A DNA stretch of 64,000 bases from Verrucosispora sp. NA02020 (GTDB lineage Bacteria; Actinomycetota; Actinomycetes; Mycobacteriales; Micromonosporaceae): the NCBI RefSeq assembly GCF_013364215.1, contig NZ_CP054923.1, forward strand, positions 4,588,001 to 4,652,000, written 5' to 3'. Every line of letters starts with the position of its first letter. Position 1 is the stretch's first letter. The position numbers and the translations under genes are program-made. Shown here one piece after another: positions 18,780 through 30,912 of the stretch. Below the pieces are notes generated by a model. That model worked only from the letters and a program-made list of their open reading frames with translations, was not told the DNA's origin and searched no databases.

Positions 18780-21079
18780 GACGCCTTCCCGGAGCCATCG
18801 AGGGGGGCGAGCAGCGCGACGGGATAGGTGGCGAGCAGGTCGGCCAGACGGGCCTGACCGTCACTGTAGACCTGCCCGGTGAACTGGCACGACATCTCTT
18901 TAACGGGTAATGACAGGGTGGTGTCGCGCCAGCCGCCGCCCGCCGCCAGGCGCAACGGCAGCCGGGTGGCGACGGCGAGCGCGCCGCCCCGGTCGAAGGC
19001 GACCGCGTGCCGGGCGGCCGGGCCGTGCACGACGACCGGCTGGTAGTCGCCGAACAGCTCCGGACGGTCGCGACGCAGCCGCAGGGTCCGGGACACCACG
19101 AGCAGCTTGGCCGCGCCGGTCTCGTCCACCGCCGGCTGCCAGCCGGCATCGAGCCGGGCCAGCAGGTCCCGGCGTACGGCGAAGTCGACCGGGCGGCGGT
19201 TGTCGGGGTCGACGAGGGAGTCGTCCCACAGCTCGGTGCCCTGGTAGGTGTCGGGCACGCCGGGCATGGCGAGCTGCACCAGCTTCTGCCCGAGCGAGTT
19301 GGACCAGCCGGGCGGGGTGATCTCGGCGGCGAACGCGGCGATCGAGGCGTGCACCGCGGGGTCGTCGTACATGGCGTCGACCAGGGCGTGCATCGCCTGC
19401 TCGAAGGCCGGGTCGGGGTCGGTCCAACCGGTCGAGGCGGCGGCCTCCCGGGCGGCCTTCTCGGCGTACGCGTGCATCCGCTCGCGCGCGATCGGCCAGG
19501 CGCCGACGACGGTCTGCCAGAGCAGGTGGGCCAGGGCGGCGTCGGGGAGCGGCACGGCGGAGGTCCAGGCGGTGACCTGCTCGGCCCAGCGGCGCGGCAG
19601 TTCGGCGAGGACGGCCAGGCGGGCGCGGACGTCCTCGCCGCGTTTGGTGTCGTGGGTCGAGAGCGTGGTCATGCTCGCCGGCCAGCGGTCGTGCCGGGCG
19701 GCGGCGAAGCGGTGGAACCGGCCGGGCAGGGTGCCGAAGTGGGCGGGGCTGCCGCCGACCTCGTTGAGCGCGACGAACCGGGTCCACCGGTAGTAGGCGG
19801 TGTCCTCGACGCCCTTGGCCATCACCGCGCCGGTGAACTGGGGGAAGCGGCGGGCCAGCTCGTCGTCGGGGTCACGCAGCCGCCGGGTGACCGCGTCCAG
19901 CGCGCCGGTCAGGTCGCTGCGACGGCGGCCGGCCTCGGCGCGGGCGTTGGCGAGGTGCCGTGCCCCGTCGGGCGGGTAGCCCCGGTAGACCGGGAACGCG
20001 GCGGCCAGTTCGGCCAGGGCGGCGCGGGCCGCGTCCGGCTCCACGTCGGGGGCGAGTGCGGCGAGTCGCGCCAGCTCGGTGGCGAGCAGTCGGGTGGCGG
20101 CACCGAGCTTCGTGTCGTGGGTCAGGTCGGCCCAGGAGGTGGCCCGCCCGACCAGCCGGGTGTCCAGGGCGGTGAAGTCGGCCTCGGCGTCGCTGTCGAC
20201 GAAGAGTCCACCGACGGCGTGGAGAGCGTCGTAGCCGGTGGTGCCCTCCACCGGCCAGGAGGGCAGTTCCTCGCCGTACTCCAGGATCTTCTCCACCACC
20301 AGCCACGCGTCGGGGGCGGCCTCGCGCAGCCGGGCCAGGTAGCCGCCGGGGTCGCGCAGCCCGTCGGGGTGGTCGACCCGGATGCCGTCGACCTCACCGG
20401 CCGCCACCCAGGCCAGGATGAGCTCGTGGGTGGCGGCGAACACCTCCGGGTCCTCCACCCGCAGCCCGGCCAGGGAGGCGATCGAGAAGAACCGGCGGTA
20501 CGTCAGCTCGGCGTCCCCGCGTCGCCAGGAGACCAGCTCGTAGTGCTGCCGGTCGTGCACCTCGCGGGGGCTGCCGTCGCCGGTGCCGTCGGCGATCGGG
20601 AAGCGGTGCTCGTGGTAGCGCAGCTCGCCGTCGGCGATCTTCAGGTCGGCCGGCGCCTCGGGGTCGTCGGCGAGCACCGGCAGCAGCAGCCGGTCGCGCG
20701 TCCAGTCGATGTCGAACCAGTGGGCGTACGCCGAGTCGCGTCCCCGGCGCAGCACGTCCCACCAGGCCGGGTTGGCGGCCGGTACGGCGACTCCGGCGTG
20801 GTTGGGCACGATGTCCACGACCAGGCCGAGACCGGCCGCGCGCAGGGCCCGCAGCAGGCGCTGCCGGGCGGGCTCGCCGCCGAGTTCCGGGTTGACCCTG
20901 CGGTGGTCGACGACGTCGTAACCGTGCGCGCTGCCCGGCGCGGCGGCCAGCAGCGGCGCGCTGTAGAGGTGGGTGACGCCGAGGTCGGCGAGATAGTCGG
21001 CGAGGCCGGCGGTGGCGTCCAGGTCGAAGCCCGGGCTCACCTGCACCCGGTAGGTCGCCCCGACGGGGGTCACGGTCAT
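18776..21079 (-). CDS. treY: Maltooligosyl trehalose synthase
   Basis: The 767-residue GH13 isomerase converts the reducing-end alpha-1,4 bond of a maltodextrin into the alpha,alpha-1,1 bond of trehalose. Landmarks are TYRVQVSPGFDLDATAGLAD at the start, VDIVPNHAGV near 90, the nucleophile in DGIRVDHPDGLRDPGGY near 235, the acid/base in VVEKILEYGEELP near 260, and THDTKRGEDVRARL near 480. ATG 21079 is 2 bases after the treX stop. The same frame is open far upstream through treX, but that part is antisense-like and not coding. Confidence 0.95.
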   Translation of the reverse strand: MTVTPVGATYRVQVSPGFDLDATAGLADYLADLGVTHLYSAPLLAAAPGSAHGYDVVDHRRVNPELGGEPARQRLLRALRAAGLGLVVDIVPNHAGVAVPAANPAWWDVLRRGRDSAYAHWFDIDWTRDRLLLPVLADDPEAPADLKIADGELRYHEHRFPIADGTGDGSPREVHDRQHYELVSWRRGDAELTYRRFFSIASLAGLRVEDPEVFAATHELILAWVAAGEVDGIRVDHPDGLRDPGGYLARLREAAPDAWLVVEKILEYGEELPSWPVEGTTGYDALHAVGGLFVDSDAEADFTALDTRLVGRATSWADLTHDTKLGAATRLLATELARLAALAPDVEPDAARAALAELAAAFPVYRGYPPDGARHLANARAEAGRRRSDLTGALDAVTRRLRDPDDELARRFPQFTGAVMAKGVEDTAYYRWTRFVALNEVGGSPAHFGTLPGRFHRFAAARHDRWPASMTTLSTHDTKRGEDVRARLAVLAELPRRWAEQVTAWTSAVPLPDAALAHLLWQTVVGAWPIARERMHAYAEKAAREAAASTGWTDPDPAFEQAMHALVDAMYDDPAVHASIAAFAAEITPPGWSNSLGQKLVQLAMPGVPDTYQGTELWDDSLVDPDNRRPVDFAVRRDLLARLDAGWQPAVDETGAAKLLVVSRTLRLRRDRPELFGDYQPVVVHGPAARHAVAFDRGGALAVATRLPLRLAAGGGWRDTTLSLPVKEMSCQFTGQVYSDGQARLADLLATYPVALLAPLDGSGKAS

Positions 21080-21081
21080 GG

Positions 21082-23199
<2,118 letters not shown>

Positions 23200-23526
23200 G
23201 TCGCTCCTTCGGCCACGTGTCACGAGCGCGCGCCCGCGCCCGGAAGCGCACCCGTCCGGGGGAGCCGGGCCGGTGCGCGCGGCGGTAATGCCCCGCACGG
23301 TCCGCCACCAATCCATCCGATCGGGTGAATGCCCGGTATCCAGCCGACTGATGCGAGATGAACCCTTGCGGTGCCGTCCGTCACTGTGACCGTTCTCAAG
23401 GTGCGTTATCGGCCATCATGCCGTTTCCTTGTTACCGGGCAAGTTCTCGCGTGCCCGAACCCCCGACGCTGTTCCCCCGCCGCCACCGACGCCGGCACGT
23501 TCTCTGCTGCACGGACGGAGACTCTT
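23200..23526. promoter_or_regulatory. Divergent intergenic region between treX and the GT4 gene
   Basis: 327 bases with no convincing gene. It must hold the treX promoter (minus strand) and that of the glycosyltransferase (plus strand). No clear -35/-10 pair or operator dyad was identified by eye. Confidence 0.5.
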
Positions 23527-24930
23527 GTGACGACCCTGCGGATCGGCGGGCGTACCGCCACCGCCACGGACCGAATCCACCGGCCCACCCTCACCTCGCG
23601 ACCCCAGATCCCGGCCCAGCCCGGTCCGGCCACCTCGCCGCGCACCCACCGCATCCTGATGCTGTCGTGGGAGTTCCCGCCGGTGCTCGTGGGCGGTCTG
23701 GGCCGGCACGTGCACGCGCTCTCGGTGGCCCTGGTCGCCGCCGGCCACGAGGTCACCGTCGTCACCCGTCACTGCGAGGGCGCTCCGCTGGAGGAGTACG
23801 TCGACGGCGTCCGGGTCGTCCGCGCCGCCGAGGACCCGGTGGCCTTCCCGCTGGCCACCGAGAGCCTGCTCGCCTGGACGATGGCGTTCAACCACACGCT
23901 GACCCGGGCCGCGCTGCGCGCCGCCTCCTCCGGCGGCTACGACGTCATCCACGCGCACGACTGGCTGGTCGCGCACGCCGCGATGACCCTGCGCGACCAC
24001 CTGGACCTGCCGCTGGTCAGCACGATCCACGCCACCGAGGCGGGTCGGCACCAGGGCTGGCTGCCCGAGGAGATGAACCGCACCATCCACGGCGTCGAGC
24101 ACTGGCTCAGCACCGAGTCGACCCGGGTGGTGGTCTGCTCCGGATACATGCGCGAGGAGGTCAGCGCCCTGTTCGGGGTGCCGACCGATCGCGTCGACGT
24201 GGTGCCGAACGGCGTGGAGCCGCATCGCTGGCGGGTGTCGGCCAGCGCGGTGGCGCAGGCCCGGGCCCGGTTCGCCGGGGACGGCCCGCTGGTCACCTTC
24301 GCCGGGCGGCTGGTCTACGAGAAGGGCGTGCAGCACCTGCTCGCCGGGCTGCCCAAGCTGCGCGAGCGGCACCCCGGGCTGCGCGCGGTGATCGTCGGCG
24401 ACGGGCCGTACCGTGGCGAGTTGGAGGCCGACGTGCACCGGCTCGGTCTGGGCGGCATGGTCAGCCTGCCCGGCTTCCTCGGCGGCACCGACCTGCCGGC
24501 CGTGATGGCCGCCTCGGACTGCTTCGCGGTGCCCAGCATCTACGAGCCGTTCGGCATGGTGGCGTTGGAGGGCGCCGCCGCCGGTGCCCCGCTCGCGGTC
24601 GCCGAGACCGGTGGACTCGCCGAGATCGTCGAACCGGGCGTCACCGGCATGACGTTCCGGCCGCACGACCCGGACGCGCTGACCGACGCCGTGCACGCGG
24701 TGCTCTCCGACCGGGAACGCGCCCGGGCGCTGGCCCGTCGCGCCCGCGCCATGGTGCACGAGCAGTACGGCTGGGCCGCCATCGCCAGCCGCACCGGCTC
24801 GGCGTACGCGGCGGCCATCGCCCAGGCCCCGAACGTGGCCGCCGAGCGCGCCGCGCAGCTCATGGCGCACGGCCGGTCGCGCCCGGTGGTCCCGGAGGGC
24901 AACCTGCTGGCCGCCGCCGGCCTGCGCTGA
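23527..24930 (+). CDS. GT4-family glycosyltransferase (glycogen-synthase-like)
   Basis: The 467-residue protein has a 45-residue polar leader, then the GT-B fold. The N-lobe reads ILMLSWEFPPVLVGGLGRHV with the glycine-rich donor loop and VIHAHDWLVAHAA; the C-lobe has FAGRLVYEKGVQHLL near 255 and the EPFGMVALEGAAAG donor-nucleotide motif with its E-x7-E spacing near 335. This is close to actinobacterial GlgA/GlgM-type enzymes and bacterial sugar transferases. Divergence from treX suggests a role in alpha-glucan synthesis (inference). GTG 23527 follows GGAGA at 7 bases. Confidence 0.85.
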   Translation: MTTLRIGGRTATATDRIHRPTLTSRPQIPAQPGPATSPRTHRILMLSWEFPPVLVGGLGRHVHALSVALVAAGHEVTVVTRHCEGAPLEEYVDGVRVVRAAEDPVAFPLATESLLAWTMAFNHTLTRAALRAASSGGYDVIHAHDWLVAHAAMTLRDHLDLPLVSTIHATEAGRHQGWLPEEMNRTIHGVEHWLSTESTRVVVCSGYMREEVSALFGVPTDRVDVVPNGVEPHRWRVSASAVAQARARFAGDGPLVTFAGRLVYEKGVQHLLAGLPKLRERHPGLRAVIVGDGPYRGELEADVHRLGLGGMVSLPGFLGGTDLPAVMAASDCFAVPSIYEPFGMVALEGAAAGAPLAVAETGGLAEIVEPGVTGMTFRPHDPDALTDAVHAVLSDRERARALARRARAMVHEQYGWAAIASRTGSAYAAAIAQAPNVAAERAAQLMAHGRSRPVVPEGNLLAAAGLR

Positions 24931-25533
24931 CCCACACCCCACACCTCACACCCCACAGCGCTCGCGCCACACGGCGTGGCGCCTCGACGAGCCAGTGTCG
25001 ACCCACCCGGTCGGCACTGGCTCGTTCGCGTGCCGGGACGAACGGTGCCGGGACGGTCGCGTACCACCAGCGTGGTGGCGTTGCGTAAGCGTCGCCGAGC
25101 GTGACGGTGCCCGGCCGCCACCAGTGGTCCACCTCCCCGCCTTTGCTCTGCTTCAACCCACGCAATAGCGCCTGAGCTGCACCGATCCGACGACGGTGCC
25201 ATCACGGCGACGGCGCGTCCACTGCGGAGGGTTACCGATGCGTGGGTTGAAGCAGAGCAAAGGGTCCGCAGGGGAAACGGCGGACACCGGGGTGGGCTAC
25301 CGACAGTGACGCCCCGGTGCGGCAGGTCCCGGGGCGGGTCGTGCCGGGGCGGCGTCCGTGGCCCTGCCGTCGGGCGGGTCCGCCGAGGTCGGATCCGAGG
25401 CGGCCAGACCCGTTCGGCCAGATGATTCTGTCGTTACGATCTTGTATCTGCACTGGTCACCACTACTTCACATCCGACAGACTCGCAAGAATTCGGGAAG
25501 GCTGCGGCCTCCGCGAGGTCGAGGAGGGTGTGC
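24931..25533. other. 603-base intergenic region with a long inverted repeat
   Basis: No gene with a ribosome site was found. The first part contains short alternating CTCACACCCCACA sequence just after the GT4 stop. The centre holds the 25-bp inverted repeat described separately. The last 100 bases, AT-richer (TCTGTCGTTACGATCTTGTA), probably contain the promoter of the response regulator. Confidence 0.5.
25140..25263. repeat. Perfect 25-bp inverted repeat around a 74-base loop
   Basis: Left arm 25140-25164 (CCTTTGCTCTGCTTCAACCC plus ACGCA) and right arm 25239-25263 are exact reverse complements. The spacer codes for nothing evident. This could be a MITE-like element, a large hairpin RNA or two opposed terminators. 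Confidence 0.8.
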
Positions 25534-26190
25534 GTGCGGGTGCTCCTGGTGGAAGACGACCTCCGCGTGTCGGCGGGCCTCTCCGCAGCGCTGCGGCGCC
25601 GGGGGCACGAGGTCGTGCAGGCGCTGACGGCCGCCGAGGCGGTCGAGGCGGAGCCGGTGGACCTCATCCTGCTCGACATGAACCTGCCGGACCGCGACGG
25701 CCTGGAGGTGTGCCGGCGGATCCGCCAGCACAACGAGGAGGTCGCCATCATCGCCGTGACGGCGCGCGTCGAGGAGCACGACCGGGTGGCCGGGCTGCGG
25801 GCCGGGGCGGACGACTACGTGGTGAAGCCCTTCTCGATGGTCGAGTTGCAGGCCCGGATCGAGGCGGTGATGCGGCGGACGACGCGTACCGCCCGGCCGG
25901 CGACCCTGGTGCAGGTCGACACGCTGCGGATCGACGTGGACGCCCGACGGGTCTGGGTCTCCGACCGGGAGGTCGGCCTCTCCCGCAAGGAGTTCGACCT
26001 GCTGCTGGCGCTGGCCCGGCAGCCGGGCACCGTGGTGCCCCGGGACCGCTTGCAGTTGGAGGTCTGGCAGACCACCTGGGCGACCCGGCACAACCTCGAC
26101 GTCCACGTGGCCGCGCTGCGCGCCAAGCTCGATGACGCCGGGTTGGTCGAAACCGTACGCGGGGTCGGTTATCGCCTCCGGTCCGGCTGA
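25534..26190 (+). CDS. OmpR/PhoB-family response regulator without an adjacent kinase
   Basis: The 218-residue protein has a receiver domain (acidic pair in VEDDLR, phospho-acceptor Asp in LILLDMNLPDRDG near residue 50, Lys in DDYVVKPFSM near 100) and a C-terminal winged helix (SRKEFDLLLAL, then HNLDVHVAALRAKLDD and VRGVGYRL). GTG 25534 is 6 bases after GAGGAGG; an earlier GTG at 25528 abuts that sequence and is less likely. No histidine kinase is next to it. Direct repeats of OmpR spacing lie just downstream, before the M14 peptidase gene. Confidence 0.9.
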   Translation: MRVLLVEDDLRVSAGLSAALRRRGHEVVQALTAAEAVEAEPVDLILLDMNLPDRDGLEVCRRIRQHNEEVAIIAVTARVEEHDRVAGLRAGADDYVVKPFSMVELQARIEAVMRRTTRTARPATLVQVDTLRIDVDARRVWVSDREVGLSRKEFDLLLALARQPGTVVPRDRLQLEVWQTTWATRHNLDVHVAALRAKLDDAGLVETVRGVGYRLRSG

Positions 26191-26219
26191 GCATCGACTC
26201 AGGGCCGAGGCCGGCCGAA

Positions 26220-26237
26220 CCTCAAGGCATCCTCAAG
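26220..26237 (+). promoter_or_regulatory. Tandem CCTCAAG direct repeat (possible OmpR/PhoB-type operator)
   Basis: CCTCAAG occurs at 26220-26226 and 26231-26237, an 11-base period as in PhoB/PhoP-type operators. It lies 84 bases before the peptidase start and 30 bases after the response-regulator gene. Confidence 0.5.
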
Positions 26238-26320
26238 AATCCCTGCTCGCGGCCCCGCAGTCGGCCCGCTGGGGGTGTGCTGTCGGTATCCAGCCCTCCC
26301 TCCTGTTTGGAGAACCCCCC

Positions 26321-28441
26321 TTGAGATACAGACGGACAACGGCCGGTGTCTTCTCCACGCTTCTCGTCGCCGTGCTCGCGGCGACCGCCCAGCCCGCCCC
26401 GGCCCTCGGCCAGCTGCCCACCGCGCTGGCGCAGGCGGAACCGAACCAGGTCCAGGGCCTGACGGTCGTCCAGGGCGACGGGTACGCCACGCTGGCCTGG
26501 ACCCACGTCGACGGCGCCACCGACTACCAGATCGAGCGCACCGCCCTCGCGGAGGACGGGACCCCCTCCGGGAACGGTGTGATCGTCGGTGTCTGGCGAC
26601 CGAACCGTCAGATCAACAACTCCGAGCCCACCTTCGCCGACGCCGGCTTCGTGCCGGGCAACCGGTTCCAGTGGCGGGTACGCGCCCGCCTCGGCACCGA
26701 GGCGCAGCCGTACTCGGCGGCTGTCAGCGGCACCACCACGGCGCACTGGGGCGACCCGAACGTCCCCGGCCAGAACCTGCGTACGCAGTGGGAGAACACC
26801 CTCGGCGCGCAGTACACCAGCGACGTCAACGAGTACGCCTACACGGCGGCCGTCGACGAGCTGAGCGAGCGGGTCCGCGTCGTGGAGCTCGGCCGCACCA
26901 TCAACAACCGGCCGATCAACATGTTCGTCATCGGCTACCCCACCCCGCCGGCGACCCCGGAGGCCGTGGCCGCGACGAACCCGCTGCTGCTCAACTGCAA
27001 CGTGCACGGCAACGAGCCGGGCGACCGTGAGGCGTGCTTCATCATGGCCCGCCAGCTGGCCTTCACCGACGACCCGGCCACCCTCGACCGGCTGTCGAAG
27101 ACCACCATGCTGATCCTGCCGACGATCAACGGCGACGGTCGGGCCGCCAACAGCCGGGGCAACTCCACCGGCCAGGACCTGAACCGGGACTACTCGCTGA
27201 TCCGCCAGCCGGAGACGCAGACCTTCGTGGAGATGATCCGCGACTATCGCCCGATCGCCAGCTACGACGGCCACGAGTACGGCAACGCCAACACCGGTGA
27301 CCTGCCGATGCTGCCGCCGCGGCACGCCAACGTGGCGCAGGGGATCTTCGACGAGTCGCAGAACATGATCGAGGGTCACATGTACACCCAGGGCGCCAAG
27401 GACGGCTGGTGGGCCTGCCCGTACGGGTGCACCGGGGCCAACGTCGGCCTGGGTGAGGAGACCATCCTGCGGAACACCCTGGGTCTGAAGAACGTGGTCA
27501 ACTCCCTGCTGGAGCTGCGCAGCTCCGGCGGCCCGACCCGGCCGGACGAGACCAACACGGCCAACAACCGGCGCCGCAAGACCTACTCGGCGCTGTGGAC
27601 GTTCACCCAGTTCCTCGCCTACCACCAGGCCAGCGCCGCCAACCTCAGCAGCGCCCGGGCCGAGGCGATCAGGTTCCAGTCGGCGAACACCGGCCGGATC
27701 GTCTTCCGCGGCTCCCGTCCGATCGAGGCGCACCCCGCCCCGCACCCGGGTGACACCCCGCCGCCGGTCGACGCCCCCACGCCGGCGCGGATCCTGGAGC
27801 AGGCGCCGTGCGCGTACAAGCTCACCGAGGCGCAGTACAACGGTGCCCGCACCGACGGTCCCGCCGGTCGACAGACCACCGTGGCCCAGCGGCTCGCCGC
27901 ACACGGCTGGAAGGTGATCAAGGTCGCCGACGGGTACGTCGTGCCGCTGTCCCAGCCGGAGCGGGGTCTGGTGCCGCTGCTCCTCGACGAGCAGGCCGTG
28001 GAGGGCCTGGTCGTGGGCGAGCGGATCGCCGCCACGGTGACCGGTACCCGCAACGGCCCGCTGACCGTCTCCGGGGTGACATGCCTCGCCGACGCCACCA
28101 TCCGTGGTCCGATCAAGGTCCAGCCGGGCGCCGCGCTGATCGTCAACGGCAGCTCGATCAACGGGCCGGTGGACGCCAGTGGTGCGGCCGGTTTCGTGCT
28201 GACCGCCAGCACCGTGCACGGTCCGGTGAACGCCACCGGCGTCCGGGGCCCGGTGGTCCTGGTCGGCAACCGCACCAACGGCCCGGTCAACGTGGTCAAC
28301 AACACCGGTGACGCTCCGCTGGTCGCCGGCAACACCGTCAACGGCCCGCTGTCCTGCTCCGGCAACACCGCCGCGCCGGTCAACCTGGAGGTCGTCAACT
28401 CGGTGAGCGGTCCGAAGTCCAGCCAGTGCGCACGCCTGTGA
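26321..28441 (+). CDS. Secreted M14-family zinc carboxypeptidase with C-terminal NGPV repeats
   Basis: The 706-residue protein starts at TTG 26321, 8 bases after GGAG. It has a signal peptide (residues 1-35 or so), a fibronectin-III-like domain (about 44-135), and an M14 catalytic domain with zinc ligands His229 and Glu232 (VHGNEPGD) and His318 (DGHEYG) and a likely catalytic Glu398 in LLELRSSGG. After a Pro-rich linker near 470, the last 110 residues carry repeated N/H-GPV units (SINGPVDASG, TVHGPVNATG, RTNGPVNVVN, TVNGPLSCSG) that look like a small beta-helix. It is probably an extracellular peptidase with a binding or anchoring tail. The other strand is open but codes nothing plausible. 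Confidence 0.85.
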   Translation: MRYRRTTAGVFSTLLVAVLAATAQPAPALGQLPTALAQAEPNQVQGLTVVQGDGYATLAWTHVDGATDYQIERTALAEDGTPSGNGVIVGVWRPNRQINNSEPTFADAGFVPGNRFQWRVRARLGTEAQPYSAAVSGTTTAHWGDPNVPGQNLRTQWENTLGAQYTSDVNEYAYTAAVDELSERVRVVELGRTINNRPINMFVIGYPTPPATPEAVAATNPLLLNCNVHGNEPGDREACFIMARQLAFTDDPATLDRLSKTTMLILPTINGDGRAANSRGNSTGQDLNRDYSLIRQPETQTFVEMIRDYRPIASYDGHEYGNANTGDLPMLPPRHANVAQGIFDESQNMIEGHMYTQGAKDGWWACPYGCTGANVGLGEETILRNTLGLKNVVNSLLELRSSGGPTRPDETNTANNRRRKTYSALWTFTQFLAYHQASAANLSSARAEAIRFQSANTGRIVFRGSRPIEAHPAPHPGDTPPPVDAPTPARILEQAPCAYKLTEAQYNGARTDGPAGRQTTVAQRLAAHGWKVIKVADGYVVPLSQPERGLVPLLLDEQAVEGLVVGERIAATVTGTRNGPLTVSGVTCLADATIRGPIKVQPGAALIVNGSSINGPVDASGAAGFVLTASTVHGPVNATGVRGPVVLVGNRTNGPVNVVNNTGDAPLVAGNTVNGPLSCSGNTAAPVNLEVVNSVSGPKSSQCARL

Positions 28442-28535
28442 CCTGCTGAACCTCGACCGACCGACGTACCGGCAGGCCGGATCCGCGCCCGGCCTGCCGG
28501 TACCCACCACCCGTCCGACACAAGGGGAGACCACC

Positions 28536-29216
28536 GTGACCGACACCCTCAGGCCCTCGACGACGGACCCGCGACGGGCCCGACGGCGCGCGGTCCCGGT
28601 CGCCGGTGCGGCCCTGGCCACGCTGCTCGCGGTCGCGGGCTGCACCGGCGGCGAGGATCGCGCCACCGACGCGGCGGACACCGGTACGCCGGTCGCCGTC
28701 GCGGTGACCGGCCCGCTCTGCGAGCAACTGCCGGCGGGCACCGAACCGGGTAACCCGGGCTCGCTGGTCGGCCAGCCCGCCGACCAGGCCCTCCAGTGGA
28801 TTCCCGTGCTGACCACCTTCGAGGCGGCGGTCCGGGCCACCGGTCTGGGCGGCGAACTGGCCGGCGTGACCGTGCTGGCCCCCACCGACGACGCCTTCTC
28901 GGCGAAGTTCTCCCGCACCAACCTCGACGAGTTGCTGCTGCACGATGTCGACGACCTGCGCACACTGCTGCGCGAGCACGTGGTGACCGGGCCGATGTCG
29001 GTCTCCGAACTGGTCACCGCCGGCAGCGTACGCACCCTCGCCGACACCGAACTCACCGTCACCGGAGAGGGCGAGGCCGCCCGGTTCGGCGACGAGGCAC
29101 AGACCGTCTGTGCCGACTACCAGGCCGCCGGCACCCGGATCCATGTCATCAACCGGGTCCTCGGCTCGCTGCCGACCACGGCCGGCGAGGACGACGACGG
29201 CCACCCGGCGCACTGA
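28536..29216 (+). CDS. Fasciclin-domain lipoprotein
   Basis: The 226-residue protein has a signal peptide with lipobox LAVAGC (lipidated Cys36), placing it on the outer face of the membrane. The fasciclin (FAS1) domain follows with LTTFEAAVRATGL, the H1-like block VTVLAPTDDAFSA and the H2-like end THIHVINRVL-type sequence (TRIHVINRVL). FAS1 domains mediate adhesion. GTG 28536 follows GGGGAGACCACC. It lies 94 bases downstream of the M14 gene and may be co-transcribed. Confidence 0.9.
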   Translation: MTDTLRPSTTDPRRARRRAVPVAGAALATLLAVAGCTGGEDRATDAADTGTPVAVAVTGPLCEQLPAGTEPGNPGSLVGQPADQALQWIPVLTTFEAAVRATGLGGELAGVTVLAPTDDAFSAKFSRTNLDELLLHDVDDLRTLLREHVVTGPMSVSELVTAGSVRTLADTELTVTGEGEAARFGDEAQTVCADYQAAGTRIHVINRVLGSLPTTAGEDDDGHPAH

Positions 29217-29250
29217 CCGTCCGTGGGGCCAACCCCCTCCTCGCGGACGC

Positions 29251-29294
29251 ACGACGGCCGCCGACCCCCGTGAACCGGGGACGGCGGCCGTCGT
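29251..29294 (+). terminator. Hairpin terminator after the fasciclin gene
   Basis: A perfect 13-bp outer stem ACGACGGCCGCCG/CGGCGGCCGTCGT with an inner CCCCG/CGGGG stem lies 35 bases after the stop codon. Confidence 0.75.
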
Positions 29295-29302
29295 GTCGCT
29301 GT

Positions 29303-29354
29303 GAGGAAGGGACCCTTGCTCTACACGAGGCGTGAGTAAGGGACCCTTCCTTGC
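29303..29354. repeat. Palindromic repeat, family A copy 2
   Basis: Arms AGGAAGGGACCCTT and AAGGGACCCTTCCTT around a loop containing ACACGAGGCGTGAG. The loop resembles the ACGAGGCGT loop of copy 3. It lies 4 bases beyond the citrate synthase stop, consistent with a terminator for that gene. Confidence 0.75.
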
Positions 29355-29358
29355 GGGG

Positions 29359-30642
<1,284 letters not shown>

Positions 30643-30912
30643 GTGGTTCCTCGCTTCGCCGGCAGATCTACGTTGAATTGCCTTCGCTTCTACCGTAATT
30701 GCGGTTGCGGCGACACCGCCTGCCGTGGTTCGGCGGTGAGGTATGCGTCACCCGATTCCCGACCAGGGCGCTGGGAAACCCCGACGAGCAGGGGCATACA
30801 GGCACAAAGAAACCACGAAGAGTGTCGGTACGCGACGGGTACGTAACTGTCCGAGCGCTCAGTCACGTGCCCCTCGTGGGGCGACGGCGGGCCGCGCGCG
30901 GACGTGCCGACG

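Noticed and set aside
26222..29062. A 946-codon minus-strand frame opposite the M14 and fasciclin genes
   Set aside because: The plus-strand genes have signal peptides, zinc ligands and good starts. The minus frame has no recognisable domain.
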